A DNA stretch of 64,000 nt, taken from the NCBI GenBank assembly GCA_940671915.1, contig CALNVZ010003435.1:12371663-12435662 (forward strand), read 5' to 3'. Source of the stretch: Paracentrotus lividus (taxonomy: Eukaryota > Echinodermata > Echinoidea > Camarodonta > Echinidae). Positions within the stretch are counted from its first letter, which is position 1, and every line of letters starts with the position of its first letter. Shown piece by piece: positions 11,270 to 23,874 of the stretch. The translations under genes were made by a program, and so were the position numbers. The notes below the pieces were generated by a model that was not told the origin of the DNA, searched no databases, and worked only from the letters and a program-made list of their open reading frames with translations.

Positions 11270-11775
11270 GGCCTCTTTATTTGTTTTCCCTATATATCTT
11301 CATCTCCTTTTGTGCTTCTTTTTGTGCTTCTTTTTGTTTTTTCTTCTTTATTCACTTTCCTACTGTTAGGCCTACTTTGTTTTTCCTTCTATCTAATTTT
11401 GTTTCCTTTATGCATTGCTTTGTTTTCCATCTTTTTTTAATTTCCTTTTTCTTCTTTTTTCCTTCATGAATTTCTTTTTTCCCCCTTCATCGATCTCTTA
11501 TGTATTTCTTTCTTTCTCGTCTTTCCTCATTTAGTAATCTATGTAATCTATGTAATTTTTTGTTTTTCCTTCTTTCACTCTTTCCTTATGTAGGCCTATA
11601 TCTTTGTTCTTCTTTGTTTTTTCTCTCTCCTTTATTTTATATCTTTATTTTTCCTTCTCTTTCCTGTGTATTTCTTTGTTTTTTCCTTCTTTCTTCTCTG
11701 GGTTCTTCTGTTCCCTGGTGTATTTCTTAGGGTTTTTTTTTTCTTCCTATTTTATATCCTTTCCTAAAGTAATTT
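11270..11775. repeat. Pyrimidine-rich (TTCTTT/CCTT) low-complexity tract
   Basis: About 500 bases of T- and C-rich DNA made of ttctttt, tttcctt and ctcttt words. It produces spurious Phe/Ser/Leu-rich open frames. No gene is supported here. Confidence 0.85.
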
Positions 11776-12720
11776 ACTTCATTTCACTCTCAGTGTACCA
11801 TATGAGTATAACTTTGAGTATTTTTACTGGAAAAGACGTTTCGTTTTGGGCAAGTGTAAACACACAACACAAATTACGGTATTTCAGTGATTGGATAGTT
11901 CCTGTAAATTACAGTTTTGTTTTTAGCAGGTATGAAACCACCTTATTTGTGTTGCAGAACATTTTTTAAGGTTTTTTTTTATTTTTTATTTTTTTATAAA
12001 GTTTGATAATAGGGTTGCATTAAAGGAAAGCAAATAGATGTATTAAAAGCTATTTGCATTTTTTTTTTTTTTTTGTAAGAGAGAAAGAAAAATTAGACTC
12101 AGTGATTAAAGACAGGGACATAATTTGACAACAGTGTGAGAGAAAAAGATGTGGAATTCTAAGAGAGAGTAGTCATATAGGGATGCATATCCCAATATCA
12201 AAAGCATATTTTCTAAATTATAATACCAGTATCTATTTCTATAGGCTTATGTTTTAGAGAGAAAGGGGAGATTAGGATAGATACATTCACAAAGAAGGGA
12301 AATGGTGTGCAATAGAGAGAAGGGCCATGTACAGTTTAATTCAATTCAATATATATTTTATTCAGATGAAAGAAAAGAGGCTGTTCACAAAAACCATATT
12401 TTTGAGAGAAAGATAAAAGAGAGAAACAGATATGTACATGTATGTATGCATTGGATCAGGCAAGTTGCATGTACATACATGTACATGTATGTATACAGTC
12501 AACTCTGCATAAGTTTATCTTCTAAAAGTTGAATAAACAGAATAGAAGTCAATGAAATTTTCAGTCCACTCCAGATTATGCAACCATATGTTATCCAGCT
12601 CTCATAAATTGATTTTTTTTTTAAAGTTGAACAGATTTCTATGGTCCCAAATTATTCGACTTGGGTAGAGTAATACCTGTATAATTTATCGATGCCTCCA
12701 AGCATTGGATATCTTTCTTA

Positions 12721-12968
12721 TATGGCCATGCGTTTTATAGTGGGCCCCCATACTAAAGGTGGTTTCGTTATGACTTATGACTTAACCCTATCCCTTTTCA
12801 GAATGATTTTTTGAATTCTTCAGACAATTCTCTTTCAGAATATGTATACTTTAATGGGTGTAGGGTGTCAAATATAAGAATAATACTCTATTAAAATAAA
12901 AACGGTATGATTTCTTTGAAAGCATATCATGTAACGGAAAAGGGCCCACCTCAAAACACATGGCCATA
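12721..12968. mobile_element. Short MITE with ATGGCCATG ends
   Basis: The left end tatggccatgcgttttatag followed by tgggccc is matched inversely by the right end gggcccacctcaaaacacatggccata. A tttcagaatatgtatac segment lies within. The outer words resemble the ends of the 6309-7388 element, suggesting one family of different sizes. Confidence 0.7.
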
Positions 12969-14159
12969 TCCATGTTTCAAGGAAGGTGTATGAAAAGCGA
13001 GAGAGAGAGAGAGAAAGAAAAAAAAACTATAAAAAAAAACTAAAATTAACAACAGTAGGCTATAATTCTCTCATATGAGGCTACATTTTTGTAAGTGTGT
13101 AAAAACTGTAAACATTGAGGGAGAGATTTAAAAAAAATAATAAAATGGGAACTTTATATTGAAATATAAGATAAGTTCAAAACTAACGATGAATAGCCAC
13201 AGGGAAACACCATTTTGTGTGTTGTCTCCTGATCTTTATTGTTTTCCATCCATTTTTTTTCCAACTTATTTTTATTAGATTATCAAAAGCAACTTTTTGT
13301 GGGAATTTTCTTTAAAGATTTGTGTGTCCCTTACACAATATTGATTTTTTTTTTTCCACCATATTTTTGTTTGTGAATGCTAATTTTGTCTATGATATAA
13401 ATAACCATATAAGTACATGTAGTCATGGAACATTTTCATTGGCTTTTAAGCAAATTTTTTGTAAAATTGAAATTTGTGTTGGGAATATATATGCTAATCA
13501 GATCAAACAAAGGATATTTTAAAGGATTTTAAAATTTTTTTTTAAGGTCCTGGTCCAAATATTACACCAAAAAGTGCAACCTTCCCTTAGGCCTATATGT
13601 AGCTAAAAATCAGAAAAAACAAAGGAAATCTATGTTTATTAAATTTTTCAATAATTTCCAACACTGTGCAAAATGTGAAAATGAAAATGACTGGTGAAAG
13701 TTTTTTTTTTTTTTCAAACTAGCTAAGGAGGTTTATTTTTGAAAGTTGATTTCACCTCTAAAGGCGTAAATCACAAATTGGTAGATTCAGGGTATTTTGG
13801 ATAGTAGGCCCTAGGCCCTACTGTCAGTATTATGGTGGTTGTATGTTCCTCAAGGACATAAGTATTTGCCTGGACAGCAAATATATTTTGGAATGATAGT
13901 GATTCACAGGGTCAAAAGTTCAACAACAAGGGGAGGGGAGATCTTTTATTGCCCCCCATCAGATCTAACTGCTGGTCACGCTATCGAGTGCCACAAAATT
14001 TGCAAAATAGCAGTCTGTGATATATTTTACAGGAACGTAGGACTATAGTTTTTTTTTGAAAAAAATGTCTTTCATTTTAATTATGCTAATTTATGCATGA
14101 AGTAATACTCTTTACTCTCAATCGTTAAATGAAGCTCACTGAATTTGAATGATAATTCT

Positions 14160-14545
14160 TTTTATGCCTCCGCCACCGAAGGTAGTGCCGGAGGCATCAT
14201 GTTTTCGGGTTGCCCGTATGTCTGTACATCCGGTTTGCTCGTTATCTCAAGAACCACGTGAGATATAAATTTCAAACTTGGAAATGATATGTATCACCAT
14301 AAGAAGATTTTCTGATTGGATTTTGGAGTATGTATGTCAGAGGTCAAGGGTCACAGAGATCAAATTGTGAAATTCCATGTATTGAGTTAGTTATCGCGAT
14401 ATCTCAAGAACTATTTAAGATATTAACTTCAAACTGGGAAATAATATGTATCACTGTAAGGAGATCTGATTAGATTTTGGAGTATGTAGATTATGTTGTC
14501 AAGGTTCAAAGAGGTCAAATTGTGAAATTCCATTTTAAGAGTAGT
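14160..14545 (+). mobile_element. Hairpin-ended repeat, copy 2 (truncated)
   Basis: Starts with the hairpin tgcctccgccaccgaaggta / gtgccggaggcatcatg, then about two and a half core units (tcaagaaccacgtgagatat, tatgtatcaccataagaaga, aggtcaagggtcacagag). It fades out near 14545 without the cgaccgtgcgcggtcg end, so it is a truncated copy of the elements at 3405-4180 and 60212-60716. Confidence 0.75.
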
Positions 14546-14755
14546 ATGTATTGCCTCCCCCCCCTCCCCGATAGATATTATGAATATATATTAAATATGT
14601 TAAATATATTCTATATTCTTTTTAATATTCCTTAAATAAGCAGAGACTAATCAATAAAAAAAATGATCTCGAGCAAGGACTCAAGGAGAAGAAGAAATAG
14701 GCTACAAAACATTTTTTTTTTCCCAAAATTTTTTTGGTATACATGTAGCCAACAT

Positions 14756-14908
14756 CTGCCCCTAAAATCCTCCAGATCTGTTGTCGAATTTGAAACCATC
14801 ATCATCCCATTGAAAAGTATTTAACTCTACAACACGTTTCCCTATGGGTTGTCCAAGAACGTAGACTTATGACGGTTTCAAGCAACTGGCCCAGGATTTT
14901 AGGGGCAG
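14756..14908. repeat. Small inverted-repeat element
   Basis: ctgcccctaaaatcct at 14756 is the exact inverse of aggattttaggggcag ending at 14908; inner matches include gaaaccatc versus gacggtttc. It is about 150 bases long and MITE-like, located some 200 bases before the first recognised exon of the zinc-finger gene. Confidence 0.7.
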
Positions 14909-15266
14909 GTTTTCATGCAATATCACCTCACAACCTTCTGTCCACAATGGTGCCACATTATGAATGATATACCATAATATGAATGGTTGTCAGCAGGTAC
15001 TAAATTGCATGAAACCTTTAAATTAATTATAATATCAATGCAGACATTATTTACCAATATATATTAACCGAGCTGGTCCCCCTTTCTTTCTTTTTCTTTC
15101 TTTTGTGCAGATTGTGTCATGACTGTCTTCAGTATAGATTGGTGGATGCTCTGATATCAAGGGAGGCTACCAGGGCAAGATTTTAAATGCTGTCCTGCTT
15201 GTACATGTATGTGTGAGGAACCATTGCCATGCAGAAACTTTAGATTAAGGAGTGAAAGAAATTTCC

Positions 15267-18200
15267 ATGATGTCACAAGTCGGGATGGACCAACAGGAGG
15301 AAAAACCAGAGGAGACTTGTGAAGACTTGCAAAATGGCCAGGTCACTGCCCCTGACAAGGTGGATAGCTCGGCAGATTCTCAACCAGGAGACAGTATCAT
15401 GCTATCGAAGGAAGCGCAATATGCATCTGCAAATGACAAGGACAGTCCGCAAAGTCCAGAACCATCTGCAAATGATGAAGGCAGTCAGCCAGTGGACATT
15501 CCGCTAAGCCCAGAAACACCTGCCAATGAGAAGGACAGTCCACAAAGTCCAGAACCATCTTCAAATTATGAAGACATTCAGCCAAGGGACATTCCGCTAA
15601 GCCCAGAAACACCTGCAAATGGCAGTATCTTGATGCAGGAAAACCTGGAAAATAGAGCCATTGGAAGTAACCAGGAAGCTATGCAATCTCCTGAAAACAA
15701 TGGAGCCATATCACAGGAGGAATGTAAAAGTGAAATGCCCCCCTCGGATGGAATGCATCAGTCTGAAGATGTTGCAGAGAGTCACAATCCTGAACCAAAT
15801 GAAAGCACTTTACAGGAGGATGTCAACTTGAAACTTTCTTCATGTGGAGCAGAGGATGCCGCTGACAGTCAAAGTCTCAGTCTAGACAAAGGAGCTTTAC
15901 GGGATGATGCAGAAGGAAGCAAATCCTCAGATAAAATAAATGATTCAGTAAATGTTGCAGGTAGTCATAATGTTAACCCAGAAGAGGACGCCTCAAAGGA
16001 AGATGTTGAAGTGGCAAATGCATCAGGAACTCTGTCAAACATAAGCTCCTCACAAGAAAACAGTGTATTAGACATTAGATCTATGCCATCGTCAAGTGAA
16101 ACAAATGTTACCCATCAAGTTGTAGACAGTGAAGCTCCTGACCAAGATACTAGCATTTCAAAGGATGGTGTCCAAGTTGAAAATTCTTCCAATGAACCAC
16201 CGATCCCGGCTGTTGAAGACAGTCAAAATCAAGGAAGTTCAAAGGATAACATTGAAATTGAAATTTCTCCTTCTGATGAAGTATCCATCTCAGATGTTTC
16301 AGTAAATCAACCAGAAGAAACTCAGAATGAAAAGAATTCAAATACATCTCAGAACAAAGATGGCATACCTTCAACAGCCCATGATGATGATGAGGATGAA
16401 GATATTATCGTTATATCAGAAACACCAAAAAGTATCACCAAGAAACCCAACTTAACAACTGTGTTCAAGTGTGTTCGATGTGGTCAGGTAAATAAATCCA
16501 GATCAGAGCTAAATGCTCATCTTCTTCAGGAACATAAACTGATAATTGTCTCAAAGCAAAAATCGGTGGATTGTATTTTCTGCACAAAGTCTTTGGAAAT
16601 GTCTGAGTTTTACCAGCATCTAAGGACTGAGCACAAGGTTCTGTTGGTGAAGAGTAAGGACCAGGCTTCAGCTAGTGACAAATCTGGTGGAGAGAAAGAT
16701 AACAATGAAAAAACTCTCTCCAAAACACTCTCCAAAACAAAACTTTCTACACCTCAGGGTCTGATTGATCTGACTACAGAAGAGGAAGTGGAAAGCACTA
16801 AATCTTCAGGCACAGCTGAGAAACGAACCAGTGTTAGTAAGGATCAATCAAGCAACAAAAGTGCTCTTTCTGTGCCATCTACCTCCAAGGAAACAACAAT
16901 GAATTTGTTTCCAGGCACAGCTGAGAAACGAACCAGTGTTAGTAAGGATCAATCAAGCGACAAAAGTGATCTCTCTGTGCCATCTACCTCCAAGGAAACA
17001 ACAACAATGAATTTGCGAAGAACACCCAGGAGGGTCACGACACGCAAATATACAGAGGTCAACACAGAAAGTAGCTCCTCCGATGATAATGAGCCCTTAG
17101 ATGCATTTGGTGATGATGATGATTATAATCCCCATGAGTCTGAATCTCCAAGGGGCAGGAAATCCCGATCAAAATCCCAAATGCACATAAAGACTTCTGC
17201 AATTATTCACAAGTCTGCACCACAAGCAAAGAGAGCAATCAGTCTGCAATTGAACACATCTAAAACAACAGCCCTTGGCACTATTGCTCATGCTCCGGTT
17301 CCAGCAGTCACCACAACAATTTCCAGCCAACCTGCCCTTACAATTACTGGACCCACAATAAACCCACAACCTGTGAGCGCATCATTGAACAAAGTTCCAA
17401 CGAATCAAGTAGTGAAATTCAATGGTTCCCTCTACACTATGTACCAATCTGGTAACAACAAATATTTGATCCCTTTGAATACTGCAACTTCCACTGCTCC
17501 AGTTATCTCTTCTGTGAGAACTGCAACACCAGTTTTGTCAGCACCTGTAATGTCCACCCCAGTTATAGGTCCACAGGTGAACTCTACACCTGGAACAGCT
17601 CCAACAGGATTATCTATGCTCCGAATGGCCTCCCCCCAAACCATTGGGCCTGTTGTAAATGCACCAGGAATCTCAGGACTAGGAATATCCACTCCACAAA
17701 TCGCTGCACCTGTTGTGAATGCACCAGGAATCTCATCACTAGGAATATCCACTCCACAAATCGCTGCACCTGTGGCAGTGTCCCAGTTAACTGTACCTCC
17801 AGTTCCCCAAGTAGCTACAGGAATTGGAAACCTACCTCTGAAAACTATCCCTGTCAATGCTTTGCCAGGTCAACCGGGCAATATTTTGCAAGCAGGAATG
17901 GGTCAGCAACCAGTGATTTTCTCCGCACCAAATTTACAACCTATGCAAACCTTTATTGTCAGCATCCCACAACAGAATACTAGCTTAGCTCTTCAACAAC
18001 AAAATCCTCCAAGTGGTCAGATACAGAGTGCACCAGTAGTAAATACACATGCAGGGAATCAAAGCTTGACATTTCAGTTGCAAAATGGAAATATTCTGGT
18101 TCCTTCAACAAAACCAGGTGTATCAACAGTTTCCACAAACAATGTAAGCCTAGGTGCTACAGTTCAGAACGTTACCACTGTTAGTGTTCCCGTCAAGAAC

Positions 18201-21200
18201 AGTGCTCCTGTTACCCTGCAAGTCAAGAAGGTCATTCCTAATAACTTGCCAATCAAGAATGTTGCTCTTGCTCCTACATCTACTCCAGCTCCAATCCATA
18301 TTGCGAAACCTCAGGATACATCACCATCTGACTTGCACAAGACCGGTGGTCTGTTTGCTTTAGAAGTATGCTTAGACACAGCTACTCATGTTGGCACTGA
18401 GCCAATGCCAGAAACAATAACCACCTTCATCCTGCAGGAAAAGGAGACAGTTTTTGAGGAACCACCAGTGACTGTTGACAGTCAAGACTTGGAGACAGAG
18501 AAAGCTCTTTCGGATGTAGAGAAGTGTAAAGTCGTGATAGCAACTGCTATATCCAGGGGACACTTAATGCCAAATGACTTAACCTCCATTAGTAATGATG
18601 TCTTCTTTGAATGCACAAGGTGCAACTCGTGTTTTCCTCTACATATTCAGTTGAACCTGCATTTGAAGCAGTGCTGCCAACTCGCACCAACATGCCTTCC
18701 AAAGATCAAGGTTCATGCACCAGCATCAGTACTGGAAGAGTTCTACAAAGACCCAACAGGGGGAAGAAATTTCCTGTACATGTATTGCCGTTTCTGTCGA
18801 GCCAGAATCGTAAAGAATCAACATGATCCGTCATTGTTAATATCTCACCTTCTGAGGCACATAGAGCCTAAAGTGGAATTGGCTGTCCTTCCTAAGAAGC
18901 AGAAAGGGGTTCCTCATATTACTTCAGCTAATGATTGTACATCAAAAGCACTAGAATGGGTGGACTATATAGTTCCACCATTTACGCTTGACAATGCTCC
19001 AACATCAGCAAAGAATGGTTCTCTTGATACCTACACATCAACCCAAGACCCAGCCTTGCTGTTTCTCTCAAAGAAGAAGAAGAAAAAGAAGAAGAAAAAG
19101 AAGCACAAGTACAGGGACAGTGATAGTGATGAGGATTACGAAAACCTTGCAGGATCAAGACTTTCTTCCTTGAGATCCAAGAATGGGCGATACTTTGGGA
19201 CATTGAGGCCAAAAGAAGCTTCTTCACAACAGACAGTTTCAAACAATGGTACTAGTACTACAGGAAGTAGCATTGACCCTGCCGGTTCTAAGCATCGTGG
19301 GGGAAGAACTATGATGCACAGTTTCAAGCACATTCGCTCTCCCAACAAGAGGGGTTCAACCTTAACAGCCAGCATTCCGATGAAGTCTAAATACAGGGAC
19401 AAAGAAAGACCTGGCGAAAGCACCAGGAGATGGAATAATGGAAAGACACGGTCGCACTGGAGGAGGTCTTCTGGCAGGTTCTACCATCTACGGGGCCATG
19501 ATGCATCTACCCCAGAAGATTCAACCCCAGAGGGGTCAGTAGACTTTGTACAATTGAGTTCAGATGAAGATAAAGGCAACGACACTCTCGAGGGAACTGA
19601 TATTGGGTTGCAAGAACAGTCTAACAGTCCAGTTACCATAACTGAAGACGACATTTCAGATTATGTCAAGATCATTGATGAAGCTGAAGAGTTGCAGGTT
19701 GGCCCCAAGGCAACGCTGTCCAGCTCGCCTACCACCAAAGACGGCCAAAGGCAGGATGATTCAGACCTTGTACTATTATGGAATGATGTAAATTCAACAC
19801 TGAGTTGTGAGCCCCTGATTATGGAGCCAGAGCAAGTGATTTGCTACTTTAAAAGTGTCCTGGAAGTCTGATGGAATGCCAGTTCCGTTCATGTGGGACT
19901 AAAGTAGCTAAAAATATCAGGGCTATGCTGTCATATCAGAGTCCATTTTCAAATTCTGGTACCGATGCAGTTGCTAGCTAAATGTGGCTCAACGTTCCCA
20001 CGGCAATCTATCCCAAGACCCCTTTGCTTGACATTCACACAAGTTCAAGCACACTTCACTATTGCAGATATGCAGGAGGCCAACCTACATCTTGGAGAAG
20101 TGCAACAATTGTACACCTGTAATTGGAAAAATTGTGGACGTCCAAAGTGCTACAAGAAAAGCATATGTGGACATCTTGTAAAGCACATCTTCTTCACACT
20201 TATTTCCAAAGAAGACTACCAGACAATGGCACAGTCAATGTCCACCTACTCTCCCACCGCTGAAGAAACGGTTGTGAAGAAGCTGAAGATAGTTGCAGTG
20301 AACAAAGCAGGCGAGAAAGTATCCATGATGGTGACAATTCCCTTGTCACAGACCAAGACACCAGAACTTCTCAAGGCAGCAATAAGGAAATCATTGGCGA
20401 GTGACAAATCAATCAAGCTGCCCTCGCAGGTTCTAGAAAGCATTGCAGCGAAGTTTTCTGCTGACAATGATCCTTCTTCACCACCAGCTTCAAGCCCAAT
20501 TTCCCAAAAGACATCAGCAGAGAATGAATCATCAATTAATCTGACTCAAGCTGAGATCACTGGAGTATGGAAGCAGTTTCCACACCTGCTTGAGAAATGG
20601 AAGATGGTAGATGCTGACCAAGCTAGTGCATGTGCTGCTAATGACTTTAAAGAGGGAGAAGAAGACTCGGAATGGGCACCAGTGATTAGTGGAGTGAAAT
20701 CTCTATCAAACCCTAAATCTGTTCCGAGGTCTAAGAAGGCACTCTGGAGGAAGTCCAAGATCAATACCCAGAAATGGCGATCAGTGTTACGTAAGAAAGT
20801 GCCCGTGTGGACTGTTTCCTCTAAGTCTAAGAAAGGAGAGCTGAAGGTTATTGAAAGAAGCCATCTGAATGGTCAACATGTATTCAGTAAGAAGAGAAAG
20901 GGGGAGAGTGTTATGGAGACTCCACCTAATAAGAAGGAGAAGGTGGAGAACGAAGAAAAGGTTTGTGATACCAATGATGAATCTTTGCCAGAGAAAACCA
21001 TAACAGACACGGTCATAACCACAGACACTGCAGAGGAAATGATGCCTGATGATGGCACAGAGGGACAGAACTCGAGAATATCAGTGACAGGTGCTGCTGA
21101 AGGTATTGCCAAAGAAAAAGATCCAGCTTCCGAGAATCCCATACCAGATGCTAGCAAACCATCTACTGATTCCTCAACCAGTAATGATAAGGAATCGGAA

Positions 21201-23874
21201 GTGAAGAGAGACAATCAAACTGTTTCTGATATCACAAAGGATCAGGAATCTTTACCGAATGTAGATGAGGCTAAAGGTCAATCCATCCAGCAAGATGAAG
21301 AGGATGGAGAGGTGAAAAAACCCTTTGAAGCAGTGCCTCTCAAGACCAAAGTAGTAAAGGCTCTATCATCAAGACAGGTATCCAAATCATTCAGATTCCT
21401 AAAATCCCAAAAGAAGAAGATTGTGAAGGTTGCTGGAAGGGGATACGGTTATGGAGTCTTCCACTGCAGAATGCCGCGATGCAGTTTCTTCAAAGAAATA
21501 ATGACAGCGGACAGGAAGATTGATATAATGAGAGCCCTTGCCACACATTTGCAGGAAGCACATATGACGAAATATCCTCACAGAACAGTTGTCCTAAATG
21601 GCGGGAGTAAGGAAGATCCGTCATGTCCAAAGAAACAGATCCTGCAACGCTTCAAAGACCTTTCAACCTATCAAGACTTGAGGAAATTCAAGATGAAGAA
21701 CATGTTTCAGAGGAAACGTCTGCATCGAACAAGACTTGTACAAATGGAGGGACGTAGAGTGAGAGTGAAGGTGAAGCATTTTCACAGTTGCTTGTCCAGG
21801 AAATGCTTCTTCGGTTGTTTCAATGCAACTCGGCCTGTTCTCATCAACCATCTCCATACCCATCTACAGAAAATCCAGCGAGGTGGACAGAAGACAGATG
21901 AATCTGATCAAGTGACAGACTCAAGGTGAGAATATTTCTTTCCCCTTCTCTTTTAATCAGGGATCAATGTTTTAATCAATTTGTTTTATTAAATTCCGTA
22001 CTATTTCTTTCCTCTTGCACCTTTTTAGTTGTACAACATGTGCCCATCAACAATTGTTCTCCATCCAATCTCTAACTATATCTGGACTAAGCACATAACA
22101 TAATATTACACAGCCATGTTAACCTGAATCAATTGTTCACTGATGGAGCATCTATTTTTTGCTACTTTACCGTTTTAAAATAAAATGCAATTTTGTGAAT
22201 ATGATTTTTCTCACAGAGCTTCATGTGATGACAACGTACCAAACCAAGATCCAACTAGTTCACAACAGATCCAATTTGAAGAACAAGAGGGACCTGTTAC
22301 TGAGACGGATTCTTCTCAAGACAGTCAGCTTCCAATAATCCCTGATGTCACCCCAGAACCATCAGAAGGTGAGAATCTTCACCCTTTTTGAAGGAAAGAA
22401 ATTACATTCATGCTAAACTACCACCATAGTCCTGGACTATTCATATTTTTCACATTTTCCTTTTTACCATAGATGTAACATCCTGACGACCTAGTCTATG
22501 AATGCCAACTTGAATTTACAAATTGAAATGCTACACTTGTTATAACTTACTAACAAATGGAAAACTTTCTCCTCCACATATTCCTGTTTTGGAAAAAAAA
22601 AAATTATTTCTACAACAAATAACTTTTACTTGTTGTGTCTTGATGAATACTTATTGGAAAAAAAATCTAGCTCACAGCATGATTGTTGAACAACAAAGAG
22701 CTAGCTAATCTGATCATTTTGTTTCCCTTAATAATATATGTTTTTATATGAAATCACCACAGGTTCTCAAGGGCTGAGCCATGATGGGATACAGGACTGG
22801 GACACCTCCACTCAGGACTCCACAGCAGACCAACTTCCAACCAGGGATAGTGTGTCGGACCAAGGGATGAACACTGATGCCATCTCTGGTCCTACTGATG
22901 TCGTCCTTGGAACTCCTATCCCGGTGGAAGATGAGGCTATGGATACCATAGATGCTGATGAACAGGACCGGGTTGTGCAGGATGATGCCTCTATGGATGA
23001 TGTTGACATGATGGATGTTGGTGACTCTATCGATGGGAGCACTGTTAGCATTGCAGCTCCTGTTGAAAGTAGTGGTATAGAAGAGGACAAACTTAATGAA
23101 GTGAACGAAGGTGATACTTGTGCTGATACAATGTCCTCACAAACCAGTTTACAAGCCACTGATGCATCTCCAGAAGCATTGACGACATTAGATGGTTCTC
23201 ACCTCCAGACTCCTAGCCAATGTACCCCTGCATCCAAAGACATGGACGAGCTACAAGACTTACCTGGAGACTCCATCCAGATGTTCTATGATGAACTACA
23301 GTCCTATTTCTCAAGCTACACAACAGAAATGACAGAGAGAAAGAGAGGAAAGAAGGAATTTTCGCTGGTCATGTTCTCGTGCCCTAAATGCAAACATATG
23401 GATCTACGTGGGGAGAACTTGCCAGGGCACTTAGGGACCCACATAAACAAGAAGGTACTGGTAACTTCTGTGGACAACATCCCCGTCCATGATGGGATAA
23501 CAGTGAACGGACAGACCGCAACAAACAGCTGCATGACTGAAGAGCCAAAAATGTCCAAGGACCAAAATGAAACAAATAACTCTGATGTTACTCCAGAGAA
23601 ATCTGAATGCCTTCCAGAGGACAATGTTAATCCTGCAGAACTGGATGACCAGCTGAACAGTAAAGAAGCGGAAGATGGAGACACCATCTCCTGCACGGAG
23701 GAGGAGATCCTCCAAAGGTTCTTCAGCAAAGAGTTTATTGTCAATCCTGATATGAAGCCATTTGGTTGTGAGTACCTAAGGTGCAATCGATGTTCGTACC
23801 GTACCTTCACAATAATGGACACCCCAAAGCACATTGGAACGCATATCAAGAAAACTGTCATTCTCAAAAAGTAG
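15267..23874 (+). CDS. Giant dispersed C2H2 zinc-finger protein (unassigned family)
   Basis: Likely nuclear DNA- or chromatin-binding protein of about 2,600 residues. The first recognised exon follows an acceptor at 15110. ATG 15267 is the first ATG after an in-frame TAA at 15246. Coding runs 15267-21925, then exons 22217-22368 and 22763-23874 (TAG), all with GT-AG borders and matching phases. The N-terminal 400 residues are acidic and Ser/Pro-rich. Fingers are scattered: C402/C405/H418/H423, C436/C439/H451/H456, C1116/C1119/H1132/C1137, C1174/C1177/H1194/H1198, then fingers starting near nt 19874 (frame-disrupted), 20118, 21465, 21789, 23380 and 23782. Four use CX4C spacing. Three hydrophobic-acidic patches (DIIVIS near 379, LIDLTTEEE near 499, FVQLSSDED near 1427) resemble SUMO-interacting motifs. 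A Val/Pro/Thr/Gln-rich middle and a poly-lysine run (nt 19072-19110) follow. The frame breaks twice at 19866-19925. I do not recognise a named orthologue. Confidence 0.9.
15438..15623 (+). repeat. Coding tandem duplication, 93-bp unit
   Basis: Two adjacent 93-base units (31 residues) starting at 15438 and 15531 encode KDSPQSPEPS...DIPLSPETPAN. The length is a multiple of three, so the frame is kept. It lies in the acidic N-terminal part of the zinc-finger protein. Confidence 0.9.
16809..17018 (+). repeat. Coding tandem duplication, 105-bp unit
   Basis: Two units start at 16809 and 16914 and encode GTAEKRTSVSKDQSS...VPSTSKETT; the second has one extra Thr codon. It lies just after the second zinc finger and the LIDLTTEEE motif. 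Confidence 0.9.
17652..17771 (+). repeat. Coding tandem duplication, 60-bp unit
   Basis: Two nearly identical 60-base units start at 17652 and 17712 and encode VVNAPGIS(G/S)LGISTPQIAAP, in the Val/Pro-rich middle of the zinc-finger protein. The high identity suggests a recent duplication. Confidence 0.9.
19866..19925 (+). other. Compensating frame disruption inside a zinc finger
   Basis: The main frame ends at TGA 19869-19871. The adjacent frame then reads ECQFRSCG (a CX4C knuckle), and the original frame resumes with CCHIRVH (an HX3H tail). One base missing near 19866-19871 and one extra A in the five-A run at 19910-19914 would give a normal C-X4-C-X12-H-X3-H finger and an open frame through to 21925. 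An alternative, an in-frame 105-base intron (19866-19970), needs a poor donor and would delete the finger. Confidence 0.75.

Noticed and set aside
11281..11970. Phe/Ser-rich frames suggesting membrane proteins
   Set aside because: Pyrimidine-rich low-complexity DNA with no splice sites or conserved motifs.
19866..19970. In-frame 105-base intron in the zinc-finger gene
   Set aside because: The donor gtctga is poor and splicing would remove a recognisable CX4C...HX3H finger; two single-base errors explain the data better.
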